Source of the DNA: Gracilaria domingensis
Taxonomy: Eukaryota > Rhodophyta > Florideophyceae > Gracilariales > Gracilariaceae
Assembly (NCBI GenBank): GCA_022539475.1
Contig: VCMS01000080.1
Location: 62,001 to 126,000 of the forward strand
DNA length: 64,000 nt
Direction of reading: 5' to 3'
In this document: piece by piece, positions 1 through 11,166 of the stretch
How the letters are laid out: the number at the start of each line of letters is the position of its first letter
Numbering within the stretch: the first letter of the stretch is position 1
Position numbers and translations under genes: made by a program
Notes under the pieces: generated by a model
Databases searched by the model: none
The model's input: the letters and a program-made list of their open reading frames with translations, nothing else
Told to the model about the DNA's origin: nothing

Positions 1-152
1 TGCGCCTTGAGAAGGAGTCAACGGAGAAGAACTCACAACCTGAGGGGTTTTTTCGGGGAGGATCCACGACTTCGAGTGCCAATCGAGCTTAAATTGTAGG
101 CGTGGAGCCCCTGGATTGAAGGATGATCCTAGTGACCCGAACCGGATTCTCG

Positions 153-855
153 ATATTGGATGTCCCGCAGTGTTGGTGGAGTGCAATCTGCGATCCGCAT
201 TGCCTCTGCACTTGGTATTCCGTTTAAGCTCCGCCCCCTCGATCGAGAACCACTCTACCATGGTTACGGTGTTAATTGCGATGATTCACGGCTGACGTTC
301 GCTATCTGGGATCTTCCGCTCACGGACGTTGATGGCCACCAGAGTGCCCTACCCCTCTATATGGTGGAGGAGGATGGCCTGCTTCTAGTCGGAAACAATC
401 TCCTCCATCAATCCAATTTGCTTGGGAGCGAGGAACTCATGATGGTTCCGCAGGGATTGCTCTCGGCGTCAGAACTACGTCTCCAAACGTATAGCTCACG
501 TCTCCGGCCTGACCCAGAAGATACCGTAAGCACGAGGCTACTGGTGGTTCCATCCACCATTGAAGCAATTAGCTCCTACTCAGCCTCGTACCGGAGTCTT
601 GTTACGAGAACCATCGTTCGAGTGTTGAGAAAGAAGTGCTCGGATCACAAAGTGTGCCGTCGCTTCGTCGCAAAACTTCACGGCTTCACTCATATGCCGA
701 TTGACGTTATGCGAGAGATCTGCCGACGTTTCGGTGTTCTCACGCCGGTGCTTGAGCAGGCTCTGAAAGCTGTGGTGAAGATATGCACGACCTGTCGGTC
801 CACTGGGAGACCCTTCTCTTCGAGAAAGGTTTCGTTCCGACGCCTTCTTGTCTAA
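153..855 (+). pseudogene. copia protease end and integrase zinc-binding domain (pre-integrase)
   Basis: The retropepsin active-site region is visible at about 150-180. It reads as an LDxG motif with Ile in place of the usual Thr/Ser (LDIGCP), followed by RSVGG in a different frame, so a small deletion has shifted the frame at the catalytic loop. Downstream in the 160-855 frame is a typical protease C-terminal half (LPLYMVEEDGLLLVG). After it comes an H-x3-H...C-x2-C arrangement (HGFTH...CTTC) of the integrase zinc-binding domain. The product would be part of the Pol polyprotein. The mutated catalytic motif and the broken frame make it non-functional. Confidence 0.7.
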
Positions 856-867
856 TTCAACAAACAT

Positions 868-1482
868 GTGCAGCTTGACTTTTTCTTCATCTCGGAGATG
901 GACAATATGCCCACTCTTCATATGGTGGATTTGTCTTCAGCATACTCTGTAACGGTTATGCTAGAAACTAGGAAGCTGAGTGAGGCCAAGGCTGCTTTCG
1001 AGCAGCATTGGATTAATATTCATGGGCCTCCTTCCTCGCTTTCTGGGGACCTTGAGTTTGATAGGGGTACGTTCAAGGACTTTTTCACTGCTAACTCCAT
1101 CACATTTGAGCCCCGTCCTGCACGAAGGCATAACAAAATGGTTGTAGTAGAGTGCAAGAACCAAATCTTTAGGCTTATAGCCACAAGACTCCTGCGCGAT
1201 GTCAGTTACGTCTCGGCTGTAGGCAAAACGCAGTTCACTTACATGGAGATTCTATCCCGTGCTAATTTCCTCACCATCCCAAGTATTCTTGCTCTCCCAC
1301 AGTCTAAAACAACCGAAGAACTTATCGATGCATACCAGGAACAGATGGCCAAAGAGCGATACTGCCTCCTAAGAAAACCCGAAGCCCTCATGTCCTCTCT
1401 CATGTACACTTCCCGAGGAATACGGCCGTCTACTACTTCAAGAGAGGCCCAAAGTACGGTGAATGGAAGGTCGGATTCGTGA
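868..1482 (+). pseudogene. copia integrase catalytic core
   Basis: This is the rve-type integrase core. The first catalytic Asp sits in QLDFFF near the start, the second acidic block is SGDLEFDRGTF about 55 residues later, and the Glu is in the motif NKMVVVECKNQ. In active copies the last motif reads close to HNxNGxxE, so this one has drifted. The frame is open for about 204 codons and is separated from the zinc-binding part by a stop near 853. Integrase would join cDNA to the target; here it is a remnant. Confidence 0.7.
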
Positions 1483-1607
1483 GAGAAGCTCAGGAACACT
1501 CACTTCTGTTGTCCTCCCATGAGCAACATCACAGGCCGAGCATCCGGGCGGCTTATGAAGATGTCTGACTCGTACCTACTTCCGCTCTGCTGGTAGAACT
1601 GGACGGT

Positions 1608-2684
1608 ATGGGATACACTTCGTCACTATCTCTTGGAATAGTTGATTCAGAGGACGGTTCTGCAAAAGATCTCCCAGAGCCAATAGGTTGCCAAAAGACG
1701 CCTAAGCCAGATCAATCGACTGTGCATCAGAGGTCAAATAAGGTGCCTGTTGACTTCCTTCTGAACAACGATGAGGCCCCACTATGGTCCTCTCATCCGA
1801 ATGTTCGTTCGCTTCTTGCTGGTGATAAGCTGAAAGTGGTGGACCTGCCAGACAGGGATACTGGTACGCCTTATGATCCACCGCGTCTCGAGAAGGATAT
1901 TGGAGACACCGCTGTGCAGAACATCGCTCCTCCCTTGCAGCTGCAGTCAACTGAACAGTACATCCTGAAGAATTCAATGCAAGTTCTTTGCAAGGAGCAA
2001 GTGTCAGAGTTCCGTACTCAGTTCCTACCACGATGGGTGGTTTAGAAGGCAATTGAAAAGGAGAAGGCGGTTTACAAAGGGCGATATAGGCAAATTCGTC
2101 GATCATCCCTCCCGAAACATGCCAACATCGTCAGCTCTTACCACTTCGTTCACATCAAGGACGAGGCTGAGAGTGGTGCCTTGCGCCTTAAGTGTCGACT
2201 AGTCTCTCATGAGAATAGAGACAAAGAGAAGGAAAGCATACGGAAAGCTTTGTCTTCTGCTCAATTTGCCGTTATACGGACGGTGTTGTTCATAGCGGCC
2301 ACTCTCGGTCTTCCTTTGGACACCATTGATATCAAGGGAGCCTTTCTTCAAGGCGGTGAACTTACGCGAGGCATCTACATGATCCCTCCCAAGGGTTTGG
2401 TAGAGCCAGGCCACGTTTGGAAACTCTTAGCTCCAACCTACGGGCTCGTCGAGTCCGGACGCCTTTGTCAACTCGCCGTGGAGAAATGCTTGGCAGAGAA
2501 CAACGTGGAGCAAGTACCCGGACTTCCGCAACTATTTGTTCTTCCCAACAAAGACCGCTCCATAAGGCTAGTGACGGCTAAAGTAGTCGATGATATGCTC
2601 TTAGCCGGGCTCATGCCAGACCTCCAGAACTTCCGTGCCAACATTAGCAGGAAATTTACCGTTGGTAAGTTCGATACTTCGTAG
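1608..2684 (+). pseudogene. copia reverse transcriptase (RVT_2) with upstream linker
   Basis: One frame runs from 1608 to 2684, interrupted by a single in-frame TAG at 2043-2045. After the stop come the RVT_2 landmarks. They are a segment near 2046-2200 resembling the usual copia RT start, the first catalytic block DTIDIKGAFLQG, the block KLLAPTYGLVESGRLC, and the site VVDDMLL, which stands where active copies have YVDD. Two adjacent Asp are kept although Tyr is Val. The stop at 2685 cuts the protein before the thumb. The family assignment is secure; function is lost. Confidence 0.8.
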
Positions 2685-3545
2685 AAACTCATCTTCAACC
2701 GACTTCGGATCCTGCAACACGAAGATAAGTACATTTCAGTGAACATGGAAAAGTATATGGGTGGCACAACCAAGCTTCCCATCACAAGGGGGCGCCGCAA
2801 GTGTCACAATTCACCATGCACATCGGATGAGCGGACGACCTTTCTTGGGCTGACCGGTTCCCTTAATTTCCTCGGTCATGGGGTCCTACCGCAAGCTTCA
2901 TTCGCCGCTAGCTATTTGCAGCAAAAGACAGCTAAGTTGCTGGTCTCCTTATCTCATCCTCGCGAGCCAAGTTCTCGGAGACATCCTGGCTCTCAAGCCC
3001 GAGTTCACATACCGTCGTCCTGCTTCTCTAAACACTGCACCGCGATATCTCGCTTTCTCGGATGCTAGCCAAAGGGAAAGGGTCATGTGGACAAACAGGT
3101 TATATTTCGGGGCTCTTCATGACGGGGAGGGTTGGGAGTGCTATATTCCACGCACTAGACTGGACGAGCTGGAAGCGATTGAGAGTCTCCTTCAGATCGA
3201 TTGGAGCCGAGATCCTCGCGGCTGCTCTCTCAGCTGACCATGGAGCTTCAATTTCAAGCTCCATCGTGATGATATACAATACGAAGAAGACTCTTCCGTT
3301 CGTCTTAACGGTGGGTTCCGAAGGTCTCTATTCGATTATAACCACTCTACATGAAGGCAGAGATTATCGCTTCCGCCCAACCGTCGCAAACTCTTTCGAG
3401 ATTGGGTAAATATCCATTCTTCAATGGATTCAAGTCTCTCTAAATCTCGCGTTGACGAAGCGGAATGTGGTCATGTTTCGCAAACTGAACGAGGTTATGT
3501 GCGACGGAATTATCAATGAGGGTGTCTTACAGCACGCCAAGAGGA
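2685..3545 (+). pseudogene. copia RT thumb and RNase H remnant
   Basis: Homology continues in at least two further frames. A segment after 2739 resembles the connection region (LTGSLNFLGHG). A frame from 2878 contains the RNase H strand LAFSDAS. A frame near 3430-3560 resembles the element's C-terminus (KRNVVMFRKLNEVMCDG). The frame changes show at least two indels. No active-site assessment is possible because the remaining RNase H carboxylates cannot be placed with confidence. Confidence 0.55.
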
Positions 3546-3550
3546 TCTCA

Positions 3551-6500
3551 AGCGCAATGACATAATCGATGGGTGGAGGGTTTACTTGGGAGAATCTGAT
3601 ATCTCTTGTATCCTCTTGACTCCCTTGAAGCTTCCCCCAAAGGTAAGCCTACGAAGCTTCATCACCCTAACTCCCTCTCCCATTCCTCCGAAACAGCCGC
3701 ACAATGCTTCGCAGGAGAATTCCATCGGAATCGGTTCAACCGCAACTAGGACCTCTAATTTTTCGGCATCAACAGAGACCACGTGGTCTGCATTTTTAGC
3801 TCGAAGACGCACAATGTAACACCGACTTTTTGTGGTACTACCTATCGCAGCTTGTTCACTTCTTTCGTTATCCTCTTGATTCGCTCCAGCTACAGGCTTT
3901 CCAGGTTCTACTTAAACCATCTCCCAGCTTCAGTAAAATTCATGAGTGCCTGTAAGCTGGAAGACAAGAGGGTAAAGTTGGTAAAACGATGGCCGACAAC
4001 TCGAGAAGCATCATTGATGACAGACGCCTGCACACAATAGAAATCTGTGTTCGATATCATCATTGTTGAATTGTGCACGTGATATTTCCGTGAGCAGTTA
4101 AAGCGAGGCATGTGGCCAGGACTTGAGACCCGCACAGGTGTTCTTGGATGAGCAACACAATGGCGGTCTAAAGAGTCGATTGCATGGGGAGTCTGACGGG
4201 GTGCTAGTGAAACCCGATTCCCAACTCTGTGGATTTCGCAATGCAGCTATCCATGCCAGATGCCCTGCTGCATCAGAGCAGCATTGAGCCCTGGACCCGC
4301 AAAGCTGTTTAGGGCGACGCAGCTCCAGCCCCATTCGGGCTCGTCATGATTGTGCGCATAATATGCCGGACCGTGGAATATTCGCATGCAGAACTGGCCT
4401 GCTAGAACACAGTTTTGTTCAATGTACTTGATTTAATCGATCGACCACAACTCTCCGGCACTTTCGTCCTACAAGTAATACCTGTTTTCTACTTTGTCGT
4501 TCAGAGCAACCCCGAGCCGTTTCACGGCACCAATGATAAATGGTGGATCCTAACACGATGTCACACTCGGTGGGAGTGAAGAGCCGCACGCCGACAGATT
4601 GGTGCTCTATGATGTCTGATTCGTGCGCTGCATTTTCATCTCGAGTCCCAGTGAGTACTTCAATAGAACTCCATGTCTCACAAACAGCGTCTTCGGAGGC
4701 TGCTTCAGTGCCATTGACATCTTCCCTGCTTGGCCAGATATCTCTGATTAAGAAATATCGAGATCTACGCTGACGTTGGGGGTATTGGTACAACCAAGTT
4801 CTGTGGGATCCAATGTTTGGATTTTCTTCATTCGCACCGGTTCTCTCATTCTGATTCGCTACCATCGACATCCCGTCTTGCCCTGAGTTTGTGGCAGAAT
4901 GCGCTGCTGGGGTTCGCAGGACTTGGTGTGATTTATGATGTTCATTTTCCTTCTATGCGTTTACACGCCGCCGCGCGACAGTACGGGACCCACGCTGCCT
5001 GCCATGGGTAACCTCCTCTTCTTCCTGGCGGGGTTTTACGCGTCGCAGGTGGCTTGCAGATGGCGTCGCACCACTCTGTGTCGACATAATCGTGCTCAGG
5101 CCCTCTTCTGGTGCTCTGCGCTTTTGTCCTGCGGCCACAGCGGCCCCCGGAATGGACTAGTCGGTGGTCGTCTTCGCAAAACGCGGGAGACACCCCAACG
5201 AGAACGTGCCATAATGATGCACGTTAAGAAGCAGAACCAAAGCTGAAACAAGGCTCGCGACTTGTGCCTTGTTGTTGACAAAGTCTTCCACAAAACTTCG
5301 GGGTGAATCGACTGATCAGCATCAGGTTTGATCGAGCGAAGAACGCTGTCGGCTCTTTTATACTGATTACTACAATAGGGACGAGTCACTGTTATTTGAG
5401 TGCAGTTTCTTTCTGCACTGGTTGGTTCTATTCTACCGCTTCGGTTTCTGTAGGTGGGTGTGTTCCGTGTTGACAAGGCGGATTGCAAAGAGCTTTGGTT
5501 AGCGCGCTGGGCGGTTCTTGAATACTATGTTGCTGTCTGGCGGTCGGCGGTGGCTGCAGTGGATGTCAGTCTCACAATCGGACTTACGGCATGGACGGGG
5601 AGCCCAATTATTAGGGGTACTTTGCTTTATGGGCACGGAACGCTGACGCAGACTACTCAGTGTTGTCTCGCAAGGAGTTTGTTGTTAATACTACCATCTT
5701 CTTTCGAATTTACGTTCTTTTCGGTATTATGCTTCATTCTTCAGCCCCACCGGAACGAGCGGGGTGGGGTGTAGCATGGCGTACAGAGAGACACGCGCTG
5801 TGAACGTATGTCTCAAGCGAGAGTGAGCTCGAGCTGCTCACGCAGCTCGAGAAGTTTGCACCGCTGGGGGTTCTAGACAATAAACTTGACGCTGTTTGGC
5901 CCCGGAGAAGGCTCTCCGAAGGTCCGGACAGACCGGAATCTTGGTCTCGAAAAGGTTTCTGCTGCAGCGACTACGACGCGAAGCGACGACGTTTGTTCTA
6001 CTGCGTACGACGAGCACGCTCCAGTTCACTTAGCGTACAATAGAGACAATTCTGCTCATTAAACTGTGCAGTGCACGTGACTACTTACATATAAAAAACG
6101 CACCCAGTGAGACGTGCAGGGCATGCGCCAATGCATGCGTCACGCACGTGTGGCACGTGTGGCACCCTCAAAGACGCGTGCGCGGCATTTCGGACACCGA
6201 TGGCACGTGTTACAGGCGCCATGACACGATTCGTGGGCCCCAGATGCGCGCTGACACTTGTCGCACTACAATGGCTCTTGCACTGCGCGTGCATGAGGTT
6301 CTTCAGCGTGACTAGCTGGAGGATGAAAAGCGCTATTTAAGCGGCTATCAGGCCACCTCCAGTCAACTCACTTGAACAACTATCAAGGGACCTCAACTAG
6401 CAACCAGCACTAAATCTCTAGTACTTATTGTTTAGTAAAACCCCTTTCAGGTGCCTGATCTTTCTTTCTACCTTGGTGTATTGCAACTCGTTCGCGGCCA

Positions 6501-6681
6501 CTTTACCGCTGTTGCAGCTCATCACATACGGCGCGATGCGAGGGATGGTACCTCAAATTATAAGTTGATGTGCAAGACCCATAAGGGCGGAATGTACGTT
6601 GGAGTGAATCCAGGTGATGTGCACAGCATGAAGAGCAACTTCCTTCCGCTACTGGATGAATCATGTCGCTCATAATGAGAT
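3551..6681. other. about 3.1 kb without a recognisable gene
   Basis: Only short, mutually overlapping open frames occur, with no domain, no signal peptide and no retroelement motif. It may include the copia 3' LTR and further solo LTRs. A short inverted repeat, CTCGAGCTGCTCACGCAGCTCGAG, lies near 5828-5852. A GCAC/GTGC-rich patch lies at about 6120-6300. The stretch 6310-6440, with TATTTAAG and a run of short direct motifs, looks promoter-like but has no assignable gene. Confidence 0.5.
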
Positions 6682-6686
6682 GATAC
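6682..6686. repeat. candidate target-site duplication of Element 1, left (GATAC)
   Basis: GATAC directly precedes the TG of the 5' LTR. GGTAC follows the last LTR end at 34024-34028, matching at four of five positions. Five-base duplications are normal for LTR elements and the other two elements in the nest also have five. Confidence 0.55.
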
Positions 6687-7455
6687 TGCAGAGCAAACCC
6701 CTTTTTATTGAGAACTCTTTCGCGGTCGATTTTTAGTTTTGATGGAGACATAGTGAGCATGTACATATTTGTGTAGTGTATAGCCAGTGCTCAGTCTCTC
6801 TAGACACCCTGATAGTGGGTAAGCCACTTGTGTGGACCTGTGGAGGTGTACGCTATATTAGTTGATAGTTGCTAGTTAGTTTAATGTCTACTTGAACCTA
6901 CTTAGGTGAGGGTGACCTAGCCGTCGTGAGCACTGAGTAAACCTAACTGAGGTAGCCTTGTCAAACCAGGGGCTTGGTTCTAGTTGTTACTACCTTCGTA
7001 GGTCTACGTAGGTCTACGACCCTAGTGCGTACGGAAGTCACTACGTTCGGTTCCTGTACGAGTATCCACTCAAAATTGTCCAGGAAGTCTGGTAACTTTA
7101 GTAACAGGTTTGTCGTAACGAGGAGGCATTAGAGTGTGTTACAGATATCCACCCCTGTATAGGGTTTTCTACCGCCTTTTGTTGCGGTTGCTGCTTCCGC
7201 TTCGGGTCTCTGGTGCATACCACAGGACCCTCGGCTACCACTTGTTCTGGTTTGTTCTCCGTAGAGAGTCACCCGTTTTCACGTTCAAATCTTGGTCTTC
7301 TTAGTATTCCGCTCTGTAGGTACATCCAGTATCCACCCCGGCTTTACAACCGACTTTTGGAGGTACAGAGAGCTCTGTCGCTGGTCTACCATCTCTCAAA
7401 AGAGCGGAGCCTCCAGCAGTATGGTGGATTTTCACTCTTCCGAGTTTGCCCGACA
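6687..7455 (+). repeat. 5' LTR of Element 1
   Basis: It begins TGCAGAGCAAAC and ends TTTGCCCGACA, followed by a 3-nt gap and the primer-binding site. About 700 bases are clearly similar to 33101-33899 (for example CCAGGGGCTTGGTTCT and CCGTAGAGAGTCACCCG in both). It is also similar, in reverse complement, to the LTRs of Element 3, which fixes the element as plus strand. Confidence 0.85.
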
Positions 7456-7458
7456 AAG

Positions 7459-7476
7459 AGGTCTTCCGACTTAGAA
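7459..7476 (+). other. primer-binding site of Element 1, mutated
   Basis: AGGTCTTCCGACTTAGAA differs at two positions from the 18-mer TGGTCTCCCGACTTAGAA. That 18-mer sits three bases after the LTR in Element 3 and in the element at 61.8 kb. The primer would be a tRNA whose 3' end reads TTCTAAGTCGGGAGACCA; I cannot name the tRNA. Confidence 0.7.
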
Positions 7477-7650
7477 AATCAAGGTCTGTTTTTGAATTAC
7501 TCATTGGAGTGCGGATTCTTGAAAATTGAGATCCGCTTTCCTTCGATATCGGCTGTTTTAATACCATCTTCTGGTTTCAAAAGAGTCATTCTCTTGTCTC
7601 TTTCCACTTTTTGGAAGTTTGTTGAACGATTTCGTATACGTCTGATCGAA

Positions 7651-8816
7651 ATGATGTTTATGTGGTTTAATCCCCTCACGGATGATTTCGAGGATAGATC
7701 CACTGGTTTTACAAGTGATAGTAAGGATACGTAGTGGATTTGTAACTCTGGCTCTCCCCAGATTGATGATAAGGAGTGCCGTTCAAACTGTCAGGAAGGG
7801 TGTTCTTTTCGTCTGTATCGGAGACTGGGTTGTCCAGCAAGCCCACACCTACGGTTGGTGGAATACCGGAACCTCAGAGTACCGACATTGATAGTGTCTC
7901 CAGGTTGGAGTTATTCACCAAGGCGTTTATACTTGGTGAGGACTCCCTGTTGGAGAGTCTGCGAGATTTCAGAAGAGATATTTCCGATATCAGACTCCGA
8001 GATATCTCTTCAGACATTCACGCGTTGCGAACTGATGTTGCCTCTGTTCTTGAGTGGCTTGGTTTTCCTGAAACCTCATTTCAGGATCCTACCGTGAAGT
8101 TACACCGTTTCAAGGAACGTTTGGATACAATGGAGACAATGTCGTAATGGTTCCACCGTTTTGTCAGTTATTGATTCTCGCCGGAGGAAGACCTTCCGTT
8201 CCAATGGTCGTCAATCTCGAAAGAGATGCTTCTCTTCAGAGAGTTCAACTTCTGACACTGACTCATCCTCTTCGGGTTCGAGTTCTCAATCCATATCGGA
8301 AACTGAGCTCCGTCGCGGGAAGAGTCTCAAACGTTCGCATTCACGCCGTCGAGGTTCTCGAAAGAGATTGAATAGAGGACATACCGATTCATCTGGTCGT
8401 GATGTTTTAACCGCAAATTGGTATACCCTCCTGTGAGCTCTTCTGGCACGGACACGTCTACCTCAGATACGTCGTCATCCTCTTTGGATTTGAACTGGTA
8501 TGAAAACATGAAGAGAGAGCTTGGTCAGTTGAAATCTCCTGAAGATCATAAGGTTTCTCGGCTACGGGAAGTTCCAGAAAGGGCGGCTTTACCCACGGAG
8601 AGCGCTTCCGAATTATACGGCAAAGTTACCCACGCTGGAGTTCGACACGTTGCTCCTGAAACAAACTCCTTTGAGTATACCACGCCTTTTGTAGAGGACA
8701 CTAAATCGCAACATCTTGTGCACGTTCTTCCATACTATGAACCGACCACGGTGGTGTGTTATGCTTGTCAACGAGTTGGTCACACGACATCGCAGTGCAC
8801 GCTCTCTCCGCGGTAG
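7651..8816 (+). pseudogene. gag-like protein of Element 1, frameshifted
   Basis: This is homologous along its length to the intact 472-residue protein of Element 3. The parts lie in several frames: an N-terminus starting MMFM (7651), a coiled-coil block with RRDISDIRLRDISSDI (about 7960-8030), a Ser/Arg-rich block (8220-8390), a block with DTSSSSLDLNWYE (8480), and the zinc knuckle CYACQRVGHTTSQC (CX2CX4HX4C, about 8760). As in Element 3, no capsid-like (Retrotrans_gag) domain lies between the Ser/Arg part and the knuckle. The multiple frameshifts make it inactive. Confidence 0.8.
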
Positions 8817-9049
8817 AGGTGGACCAATGTTGGTTATTATGAGTCAAGTTCACCTGAGAACGACACCAAAAGTATTGAAATAACTGTTCCAGCTCAGACC
8901 CAAAGTGAGGTGACAGGATTCAAACCGGCAATCGGAGATTATTCGGTACCCCAGGATGGGTTTCAACCGAGCCATTTGGTTACACCTAATGAGAAAAACT
9001 GATATCGGGAGCCTCGCATTCGGAAGAGGTACCCTTTGAACAGGGTTCA

Positions 9050-10251
9050 ATGACACCTGAGGCTTCGCAGTCTCGCTCCCCAGTGAAAATTCTTTCCAGG
9101 AAGATATCTTCATTCTGATCTAATTCGCTCCCTGCGATGGGCCAACTCACTCGCCCGTGGATACGGAAGACTGATCCGAAACGTTCACATCGCGTAATGA
9201 TGCTCTCTAAGAGACATTACAAGATTCACGCCGATATGGGGTTTTCTCACGATCTCATGGTTTGTCATGTTGCTCTGTTTGATAGCGGAGCCGGTCCTAA
9301 CTGTATACTGGAGTCGTTTATTCCAGAAGAGTGTCATGAATTTATCCGTTGCGGTCACCCGACAGAAATCGCTGATGTAAATGATCATCGAATTGATACT
9401 GTAGTGCAGTGAGAGGTACCGCCCTGACGAGTGGATAGTAGTAGTTTATTTAGTTAGAGTATACACAGGGTTCAACTCGGGGTTCCACACGTGGTGGGTT
9501 GTGACAGTTGTCGTGTCGCCCTTCGGGACCCCCCCTTTATAGCTAGATAGTTTATTATTTTCGACACATGGCTACGGCCCGTGGGAGGTGCACTTATGCA
9601 TCTCCCGCCGGGCAGAGCTCACCGTGGTAAACTTCAAGCACTTCCTAGCCGATTTCCTTATCGTATAGGGTCATCTTTCCGTCACTACCGGTGCTCCACG
9701 CCAATCTCGTGGCGTTGCTAGCGTCTCTTGAGTGCTCTTTTGTCCCCGCTTGGGTGCTGCGCAATTTGTTCTTTTACCAGGGCATAGTAAGTTGTCACAG
9801 CTGAAGCTGTACTACAGATACAATAGGTACAATACCAGTAATGGTTCGTCTAGGATTAACCGCTGCTTCGGTTGAGTTTCTTGTCTGCAGAATGCTTGCT
9901 CCACCAATTGTTCTTGGTTGACACTATTTTGATCTTCACGTAGAGTCAATCAAACCCATACTTTCAGAGGGTAGAACTTGTCGACGGTTCGTCCATTCCA
10001 TTTTCTGGAAGGGCGTCGGGACGAGCAAAGAAACGTTGGGAACGTAACCTGGCGCCATTGCCTCCTGCTCAACAGTACGCGCCACCATGTCCTGGTTCAT
10101 CGAAGTTGCGAGTGGCTGCCTTTGCGCAGATATCTGCGATGTCACAAGCTTGGGATTCTGTTGCAGCAGAGGAAGGAGGTCTCGTTATGATCCACCATCT
10201 ACCATCTCTGTTGGAGAATTACGGTCTGGCCGTCGCTCGTGGTGTCGTCTA
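9050..10251 (+). pseudogene. aspartic protease region of Element 1, interrupted by a solo LTR
   Basis: The retropepsin core is recognised by ALFDSGAGPNCILES (active-site DSGA) at about 9270-9320, in the frame starting 9137. The frame is cut at 9399 by the solo LTR. Removing the LTR and one TSD copy joins ...RIDT directly to IGTIPVMVRLG in the same frame, as in the Element 3 protease. Downstream, LAPPIVLG and DLHVESIKP follow with a stop at about 9919. Further fragments to 10251 match the Element 3 protein (PAQQY, HHLPSLLEN, GLAVARG). Confidence 0.75.
9400..9816. repeat. solo LTR inserted in the Element 1 protease (TSD GATAC)
   Basis: The 417-bp sequence starts TGTAGTGCAG and ends CTGTACTACA, an inverted-terminal pair. 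It is flanked by perfect five-base duplications GATAC at 9395-9399 and 9817-9821. Excising it with one TSD restores the reading frame of the protease. It contains no coding sequence. The full element has gone, presumably by LTR-LTR recombination. Confidence 0.85.
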
Positions 10252-10311
10252 ATGTAAGCTGGTAAACCTTTTCAGGTACTTGTTTCGAACTGTTCTGATT
10301 CTCTGCAGACG

Positions 10312-11166
10312 TTGCATAACCGACAAGTGGTTGGTCAGATTACCTGGCACTCTCAAGGTGCGTTTCCCACTAATTTGTCTGTTTCCGATGTTGTCGGCTT
10401 GTCCTGTGAAGAGGAAGTCAAGGATTTGAACGCTGTGTGGAAGAGAAAACCATCGAATCATGGTTCGAATGGTACAAGTATGGAAAAGTTAGTTCCTGAA
10501 CGAGATTCAATGTTGGATAACCATCGTCGGTCTGAAAGTTTTGGTGATGAGAAGTCTAGTCCTCTTATTGAGTATGTCACCACCGTGTGGTCTTGTATGG
10601 CTGGTGTCTTGAAAAAGAAGACTCGTCTGAGTTTTGTCCCGTTTGTTCGGTCGTTATTTCATTCAAAGCGTACCACATGTTCGGATTCGCCAGTTGCGGT
10701 TGTTTCAATGAAGGACAGTGCACTCCAGTTCTGTCTGGATTGCAGGCATGTTGGTCCGAACATGTCGGGAACGTACAGTATAGAACCAGAGAAAATTGCT
10801 GTTTACCCTGACCCTGGATTAGGTCGTTTCGTCGTTCAAAACTAATCCGGGGTACATGAAACCGGTGCGCCCGAAGTTATGGCGAACAGTTCACCTGTGT
10901 TTCAGTTGAGCTCGATCGAGTCGCTCGATACCTCTAATGATTTTGGTTACATTTACTGTGTTGATTCAGATGTTGCTGTACTCAATATCCCGGTGGATCA
11001 TAGCTCTGGAAGAGATGAACCCGCTGGGTTGGTTAAGAAGAAAGAAGGAAGAGATGAACTTACCGTTGTTGGTTACTCCGCCGCTGGAGGCCTTTTCACT
11101 CGTTTCAGTGATTGGCGCGTTACCGAAGGACCAATACATGGTACTAGGATTGCTTCTATCCTCTAG
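10312..11166 (+). pseudogene. RT stub and family-specific tail of Element 1
   Basis: The stretch 10312-10845 contains SPVAVVSMKDSALQFCLD, a drifted version of the first RT block (in active elements close to SPVxxVxKKDGSxRFCVDYRxLN). After RHVG the similarity to RT ends; no palm Asp or YxDD motif follows. A further segment (10879-11166) aligns with the Element 3 tail by short shared motifs around GRDxPxGxVK. The shared truncation in two diverged copies shows that the RT loss is older than both insertions. Confidence 0.6.

Larger units (their letters stand above)
1..3550 (+). mobile_element. Ty1/copia-type LTR retrotransposon, decayed, cut by the left window edge
   Basis: The domain order protease, integrase zinc-binding (pre-integrase), integrase core, reverse transcriptase, RNase H is the Pseudoviridae (copia) order, with integrase before RT. 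All domains lie on the plus strand but in several frames, with stops and frameshifts, so the copy is dead. Its gag and 5' LTR lie left of the window. No 3' LTR with clear TG...CA ends could be fixed; the purine-rich stretch near 3568-3580 may be the polypurine tract, which is uncertain. Confidence 0.85.
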
